This document shows, one piece after another, positions 59,320 to 64,000 of a stretch of DNA of 64,000 bases; the first letter of the stretch is position 1, and each line of letters begins with the position of its first letter. The stretch comes from Burkholderia sp. L27(2015) (lineage in GTDB: Bacteria; Pseudomonadota; Gammaproteobacteria; Burkholderiales; Burkholderiaceae): positions 34,716-98,715 of the forward strand of contig NZ_LMUX01000007.1 of assembly GCF_009765705.1 (NCBI RefSeq), read 5' to 3'. Both the position numbers and the translations under genes were made by a program. A model generated the notes under the pieces. That model was not told the DNA's origin, ran no database searches, and saw only the letters and a list, made by a program, of their open reading frames with translations.

Positions 59320-60185
59320 CGATGCGCATCGCCCTATGCAATGAAGTGCTCGCCGGGATGCCGTTCGAACGTCAGTGCGAATTCGCCGCTGAACTCGGCT
59401 ACGACGGATTGGAGATCGCGCCGTTCACGTTGAGCGACAACCCCGAACAACTGAGTACCTCGGAGATCGCGCGCATTCGTCGCAGTGTCGAGGCGGCCGG
59501 GCTCGTAGTGACAGGCCTGCATTGGCTGCTGGTGAAGCCGGCGGGATTGTCGCTGACAACTCCCGACGCGGGTGTACGGGCGCGTACGCAGGAAGTCCTG
59601 GTGCGGCTCACGGGACTGTGTGCGGAGCTGGGCGGCGCAGTGCTGGTGCATGGCTCGCCCAATCAGCGCAATGTCCACGACGGCGAAACGCACGCCACGG
59701 CGATGGCGCGTCTGCGCGACGCGCTGGCGGTGGCCGCGCAAGCGGCCGGCCGCAACGGCGTGACCTATTGCCTGGAGCCGCTATCGCGTCATGAAACTTC
59801 GGTGGTGAACACGATCGCCGAAGCCGCCGAGTTGGTGCGCGAAGTGGGCAATCCGCACTTGCGCACGATGATCGACTGCAGCGCAGCCGGCCTCACCGAG
59901 TCGCAATCGATACCGGCGTTGATCGACCTATGGATGCCCACGGGCTTGATTGCGCACGTGCAAGTCAACGACCCGAATCGCCGCGCACCGGGCCAAGGCG
60001 AGATGCAATTCGGCCCAATATTCGCCGCGCTCGAACGCCACGGCTACACGGGCGCGATCGGCGTCGAGCCGTTCGACTATCGCCCGGACGGCCCCGGTGC
60101 TGCGGCCTTTGCTGCCGGCTACCTGCGCGGCGTGCGCGAAGCACTCGCCCGCTCTGGCAACCACGTTCCCAAGGACTCCGTCTGA
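59316..60185 (+). CDS. sugar phosphate isomerase/epimerase-like TIM barrel
   Basis: This 289-residue protein belongs to the xylose-isomerase-like AP-endonuclease-2 superfamily. Metal ligands are suggested by the Glu of YDGLEIAPF, Glu of TYCLEPLSRHE, Asp of MIDCSAAG, His of LIAHVQVND and Glu of IGVEPFDY. Relatives isomerise or epimerise sugars and keto-sugars, or break glycosidic bonds after 3-oxidation. It overlaps both neighbours (ATGA type), so it is firmly part of this operon. The exact reaction is unknown. Confidence 0.85.
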   Translation: MTMRIALCNEVLAGMPFERQCEFAAELGYDGLEIAPFTLSDNPEQLSTSEIARIRRSVEAAGLVVTGLHWLLVKPAGLSLTTPDAGVRARTQEVLVRLTGLCAELGGAVLVHGSPNQRNVHDGETHATAMARLRDALAVAAQAAGRNGVTYCLEPLSRHETSVVNTIAEAAELVREVGNPHLRTMIDCSAAGLTESQSIPALIDLWMPTGLIAHVQVNDPNRRAPGQGEMQFGPIFAALERHGYTGAIGVEPFDYRPDGPGAAAFAAGYLRGVREALARSGNHVPKDSV

Positions 60186-61612
60186 TGAGCACCGATTTCC
60201 GCATTCTCGAACTGAATATCTTCGAACGCGGCGTGACCATGCGCCTGCCGTTCCGTTTCGGCGTGGTGACGCTGTCCGCCTGCCCGCAGGCATTCGTGCA
60301 AGCCCGCATTCGCCTCGCGGACGGCCGCGAAGCCGAAGGCGCGAGCGCTGAGCTGATGGTGCCGAAATGGTTCGACAAGAACCTGGCGCTTAGCAACGAG
60401 GACAATTTCGCGCAGTTGCGCCGCTCGCTGTTGCTCGCGCGTGACGCGTATCTGAGCGATGGCGCGACGCGCAGCGCGTTCGGGCACTTCGCGGCACACT
60501 ATCAGCCGCAAATCGATGCGGCAGCGCTGGATGGACTGAATCCGCTCGTCGCCTGCTACGGTCCTGCGCTGCTGGATCGTGCCGTGCTCGACGCACTGTG
60601 TCGCGCACTCGGCGTGTCGTTCTACGACGCGGTGCGCCACAACACGCCGGGCATCGATGCGCGCTTGTGTCCGGATCTGGCCCGGTTCGACATCGACGCT
60701 TTCCTGCAGGATCTGTCGCCGTCGCCGCGTATTCATGTGCGGCACACGGTGGGCTTGCTGGATCCGATCGTTCGCTCGGACGTGATCGATGCGCTCGACG
60801 ATGGTTTGCCGGAAACACTGGAGGAAGTCGTGGCGACCTACGGCTGCCGGTATTTCAAACTGAAGGTGTGCGGCAAGACCGATGAAGACATCGACAGGCT
60901 GACGCGTATCGCCGCTGTGCTGGATCGCTTGCCGGAGTATGTCGTAACGCTGGACGGCAACGAACAGTTCGGCGACGCCGAGGCGGCTGCGCGCTTTTGG
61001 GAGCGCGCGCTGCAGGTTCCAGCGTTGCGACGCCTGACGGAGTCAACGTTATATATCGAGCAGCCGCTGCCGCGTTCCATCGCATTGGACGCCGATGTCT
61101 CGCGCCTGGCCGCCGCCCGCCCAGTGCTGATCGACGAATCCGACGCTACGCTCGAAGCCTTTCCGACCGCGCTAGGCCTGGGCTATACCGGCGTATCCAG
61201 CAAGGATTGCAAAGGCGTATACCGTTCGCTGCTGAATGCCGCGCGCTGCGCGCAACGCAACGCGAGTGCGCCCGCCACGGCGCCCTACTTCATGTCCGCG
61301 GAAGACCTGACTACGCAAGCCGGTCTGGCTGTGCAACAGGATCTTGCGCTGGTCAATCTGCTCGGCCTGACCCACGTGGAACGCAACGGCCATCACTATG
61401 TCGACGGCTTTGCAGGCCAGGGTGCCAGTGTCGAAGAACAGCAGGCGTTCCTCGCGGCACATCCGAATTTGTATCGACGCGGCTCGGGCACCGTCCGGTT
61501 GCATATCGAAAACGGCTCGCTCGAACTGGACTCGCTGGCGCTGCCCGGTTTTGCCTCCGGTGCACACCCGGTTTGGGAAACGCTGGAGCCGATGGAGGTG
61601 CGTGCGGATTAA
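60185..61612 (+). CDS. enolase-superfamily enzyme (mandelate racemase/muconate lactonising type)
   Basis: This 475-residue protein keeps the superfamily catalytic frame: lysines 225 and 227 in YFKLKVCG, metal ligand Asp257 in VTLDGNEQF, Glu292 in LYIEQPL, Asp317-Glu318 in VLIDESD and Lys340 in VSSKDCKG. Two lysines on opposite faces suggest an epimerase, racemase or syn-dehydratase of an acid. It is 80-100 residues longer than typical, with extra N-terminal and C-terminal parts. It overlaps the isomerase gene by one base. Confidence 0.82.
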   Translation: MSTDFRILELNIFERGVTMRLPFRFGVVTLSACPQAFVQARIRLADGREAEGASAELMVPKWFDKNLALSNEDNFAQLRRSLLLARDAYLSDGATRSAFGHFAAHYQPQIDAAALDGLNPLVACYGPALLDRAVLDALCRALGVSFYDAVRHNTPGIDARLCPDLARFDIDAFLQDLSPSPRIHVRHTVGLLDPIVRSDVIDALDDGLPETLEEVVATYGCRYFKLKVCGKTDEDIDRLTRIAAVLDRLPEYVVTLDGNEQFGDAEAAARFWERALQVPALRRLTESTLYIEQPLPRSIALDADVSRLAAARPVLIDESDATLEAFPTALGLGYTGVSSKDCKGVYRSLLNAARCAQRNASAPATAPYFMSAEDLTTQAGLAVQQDLALVNLLGLTHVERNGHHYVDGFAGQGASVEEQQAFLAAHPNLYRRGSGTVRLHIENGSLELDSLALPGFASGAHPVWETLEPMEVRAD

Positions 61613-61667
61613 GTCTTCATTCGTCGCCTCTGCATCCTTTTCATTTGTTTATTCGAGGAAACATCCT

Positions 61668-62831
61668 ATGTCTCAAAAGCGTCTAGGCCTGATCATGCAC
61701 GGTGTCACCGGCAGAATGGGCATGAACCAGCATCTGATCCGCTCTATCGTCGCGATCCGGCAGCAAGGCGGTGTGGTCTTATCCAACGGCGATCGCGTCA
61801 TGCCGGACCCGATCCTGATCGGACGCAACGCCGAGAAGATTGCCGCATTGGCGAAGGCGCACGGCATCGAACGTTGGGGCACCGACGTCGATGCCGCGCT
61901 TGCCAATCCTGAGGACACGGTTTTCTTCGATGCCGGCACCACGCAGATGCGCCCGGACCTGGTCAAGCAGGCCATCGCGGCAGGCAAGCACATCTATTGC
62001 GAAAAGCCGGTGGCAACGGGACTCGAGCAGGCGCTGGAACTCTACCAGCTCGCCAAACAAGCCGGCATCAAGCACGGTGTGGTGCAAGACAAACTATTCC
62101 TGCCCGGCCTGCAAAAACTGGCCATGTTGCGCAAGTCCGGCTTCTTCGGCCGCATTCTTTCGGTGCGTGGCGAGTTCGGCTATTGGGTATTCGAGGGCGA
62201 CCTGCAACCGATCCAGCGTCCGTCATGGAACTACCGCGAAGAAGACGGCGGCGGCATTATCCTCGACATGATCTGCCATTGGCGCTATGTGCTCGACAAC
62301 CTGTTCGGCGCGGTCAAGAGCGTTTCCTGTATCGGTGCGACGCATATTCCCGAGCGCTGGGACGAGCAAGGGCGCAAATACCAAGCCACGGCCGACGACG
62401 CCGCATACGCCACGTTCGAACTGGACAATGGCGACGCGCCGCCCATCATCGCGCAGATGAACAGCTCTTGGTGCACACGCGTACGGCGCGACGACCTGGT
62501 GACCTTCCATGTCGATGGCACGCATGGCTCCGCCGTAGCGGGGCTGACCGACTGCGTGTCGCAGGCTCGCGTCAACACGCCCAAACCGGTATGGAATCCG
62601 GACGTCAAACAGCCGTTCAATTTCTTCGACCACTGGCAGAACGTGCCCGATTCAGTGGTCTTCGACAACGGCTTCAAGACCCAGTGGGAGCTGTTCATCC
62701 GTCACGTTTGCGAAGATGCGCCTTATCGCTGGGACCTGCTGGAAGGCGCCAAGGGCGTGCAACTGGTCGAGCTCGCGCAGCAAAGCTGGAAAGCGCGGCG
62801 CTGGGTCGATGTGCCGGCCTTGCCCGCGTAA
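61668..62831 (+). CDS. Gfo/Idh/MocA family oxidoreductase
   Basis: This 387-residue NAD(P)-dependent dehydrogenase has the coenzyme fold at the start, LIMHGVTGRMGMNQHL, whose glycine spacing resembles DapB, and the catalytic EKP motif in HIYCEKPVATG (about residue 110). DMICHWRYVLDNLFG places the second acid-base histidine. Members oxidise a hydroxyl of a sugar, inositol or glycoside. ATG 61668 is preceded by CGAGGAAAC. It follows the enolase-type gene by 55 bp. Confidence 0.88.
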   Translation: MSQKRLGLIMHGVTGRMGMNQHLIRSIVAIRQQGGVVLSNGDRVMPDPILIGRNAEKIAALAKAHGIERWGTDVDAALANPEDTVFFDAGTTQMRPDLVKQAIAAGKHIYCEKPVATGLEQALELYQLAKQAGIKHGVVQDKLFLPGLQKLAMLRKSGFFGRILSVRGEFGYWVFEGDLQPIQRPSWNYREEDGGGIILDMICHWRYVLDNLFGAVKSVSCIGATHIPERWDEQGRKYQATADDAAYATFELDNGDAPPIIAQMNSSWCTRVRRDDLVTFHVDGTHGSAVAGLTDCVSQARVNTPKPVWNPDVKQPFNFFDHWQNVPDSVVFDNGFKTQWELFIRHVCEDAPYRWDLLEGAKGVQLVELAQQSWKARRWVDVPALPA

Positions 62832-62837
62832 TTTTCC

Positions 62838-62859
62838 CGCTTATTTGCCGCTTATTTGC
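62838..62859. repeat. 11-bp direct duplication
   Basis: CGCTTATTTGC occurs exactly twice in a row, six bases after the stop of the dehydrogenase gene and before the DUF993 start. Confidence 0.85.
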
Positions 62860-62881
62860 CCCGCCTAAGGAAGCGACCATC

Positions 62882-64000
62882 ATGAGCCTAGTCATCGTCC
62901 TGCCCGACGCCGATCGCCGCCTGCAACCGTACACGATGAGCGCACCGCGCACATTCGCCGCGCGACCGGCGCGCGCATTCAATCGCGTGGCCTATTCGGC
63001 TGCGCACGTGGTCGCCGATCCGCTGGCGCCGTGCAATCCGTGGCTGGATAGTCCGATCGACTGGGACGCAACGATCGCGTTCCGGCAGCGCATCTGGGCC
63101 CTCGGCCTTGGCGTGGCCGAAGCCATGGACACAGCACAGCGCGGTATGGGCCTGGACTGGCCCACCTCGCTCGAACTGATTCGCCATTCGATCGATGCCG
63201 CGCGCGACTTTCCCGGCGCACAAGTCGCCAGCGGCGCGGGCACCGATCACCTGGCGTTCGATGCGACCACCACGCTCGACGACGTGATCCGGGCCTACGA
63301 AGAACAAGTGGCCGCGATCGAAAAACTCGGCGGCCGGATCATCCTGATGGCCAGCCGTGCGCTGGCGCGCGTTGCGACCTCTCCCGACGACTATCGCAAG
63401 GTGTATGGGCACATCCTCTCGCAGGTTCGCGAACCGGTGATCCTGCATTGGCTCGGCGATATGTTCGACCCGGCGCTCGCAGGGTACTGGGGGTCGGCGA
63501 ACCTGGACAACGCGATGGACGTCGCGGTCGACATCATCAACACGTGGCCCGAAAAAATCGACGGCGTGAAAATTTCGCTGCTGGATAAGCATAAGGAAAT
63601 TGCGATGCGTCGCCGGCTGGACCCGCGCGTCAAGATGTACACCGGGGACGATTTCAACTATGCCGAATTGATCGCCGGCGATACACACGGTCACAGCCAC
63701 GCGCTGCTCGGCATCTTCGATGCGATTGCGCCGGCCGCTTCGGCCGCGTTGGACGCACTCGCGGGTGGCGATACGCAGCGATTCCACGAGATTCTCGCGC
63801 CCACTGTGCCACTGTCGCGGCATATCTTCCAGGCGCCGACTCGCTTCTATAAAACCGGCGTGGTCTTTATGGCCTACCTAAATGGCTTGCAGGATCACTT
63901 CGTCATGATCGGCGGCCAGCAGAGTACGCGTTCACTCACGCATCTGGCGGAACTGTTTCGGCTGGCTGACCGCGCAGGCTTGCTGGCCGACCCTGAACTC
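62882..64000 (+). CDS. DUF993 family protein, cut by window end
   Basis: This is the first 373 codons of a protein starting MSLVIVLPDADRRLQPY at 62882 behind AAGGAAGC. It continues past the window. The sequence reads as a TIM barrel, with GRIILMASRALARV, VILHWLGDMFDPAL and KISLLDKHKE, of the DUF993 group distantly related to dihydrodipicolinate synthase-type aldolases. The lysine in VKISLLD is the candidate Schiff-base residue. It is last in this operon within view and probably cleaves or rearranges a keto-sugar product. Confidence 0.75.
   Translation, partial: MSLVIVLPDADRRLQPYTMSAPRTFAARPARAFNRVAYSAAHVVADPLAPCNPWLDSPIDWDATIAFRQRIWALGLGVAEAMDTAQRGMGLDWPTSLELIRHSIDAARDFPGAQVASGAGTDHLAFDATTTLDDVIRAYEEQVAAIEKLGGRIILMASRALARVATSPDDYRKVYGHILSQVREPVILHWLGDMFDPALAGYWGSANLDNAMDVAVDIINTWPEKIDGVKISLLDKHKEIAMRRRLDPRVKMYTGDDFNYAELIAGDTHGHSHALLGIFDAIAPAASAALDALAGGDTQRFHEILAPTVPLSRHIFQAPTRFYKTGVVFMAYLNGLQDHFVMIGGQQSTRSLTHLAELFRLADRAGLLADPEL

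Overview
The window looks like a contiguous piece of a main chromosome from a betaproteobacterium of the family Burkholderiaceae (Burkholderia / Paraburkholderia / Mycetohabitans type). The reasons are the paaF-paaN-paaJ-paaG-paaI-paaK block next to mltA and apaG, rpe-gph-trpEGDC-CYTH-ung, hemA-prfA-prmC-grxD, the PaaR-type operator, Bug/TctC transport and GC-rich codon use. I could not compare it with any genome, so genus-level placement is inference.

Layout. 0-6.7 kb: lower phenylacetyl-CoA catabolism, with one hydratase gene divergent from a five-gene block across a PaaR-like palindrome. 6.8-8.5 kb: mltA and apaG on the minus strand. 8.8-16.5 kb: rpe-gph, then trpE-trpG-trpD-trpC, a CYTH phosphatase and ung. 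16.8-19 kb: a stand-alone EF-G with its own terminator. 19-23.7 kb: minus-strand azoreductase, M61 protease, DsbC-like isomerase and a UbiH-family hydroxylase. 24-31.5 kb: a small conserved protein plus a DapA-like protein, ychF, a polar amino-acid ABC transporter and ettA. 31.6-38.9 kb: aminopeptidase P, a GlsB-like membrane protein, hemA, prfA, prmC, grxD, a dead 5' fragment of ubiX and a cold-shock gene. 39-50.8 kb: accessory housekeeping genes (Hsp70-like protein, nitroreductase, MFS/TetR pair, SDR, lone rpsU, amino-acid permease, YgjP-like protease, lipoprotein, aldo/keto reductase, GAF protein). 50.8-64 kb: an accessory catabolic locus with an MFS transporter, a gamma-glutamyltransferase-family protein, GntR and TetR regulators, a complete tripartite tricarboxylate transporter, a TIM-barrel isomerase, an enolase-superfamily enzyme, a Gfo/Idh/MocA dehydrogenase and a DUF993 protein cut by the window edge. 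This last set reads as an uptake-plus-oxidation pathway for an unidentified sugar, sugar acid or glycoside.

Two signals stand out beyond ordinary gene content. First, many spacers hold short degenerate tandem arrays whose copies stay exactly in phase (periods mostly 11-13 and 15 bp). They often begin at or just after a stop codon, and one sits in frame inside the aminopeptidase P gene. Second, the 54-64 kb catabolic locus is compact and combines protein families for which I cannot name a known pathway. Smaller points are a 115-bp element with perfect 13-bp inverted ends upstream of trpE, the ubiX remnant, a 13-bp stem hairpin inside the transporter operon, and repeated palindromic operators at the two regulator pairs.
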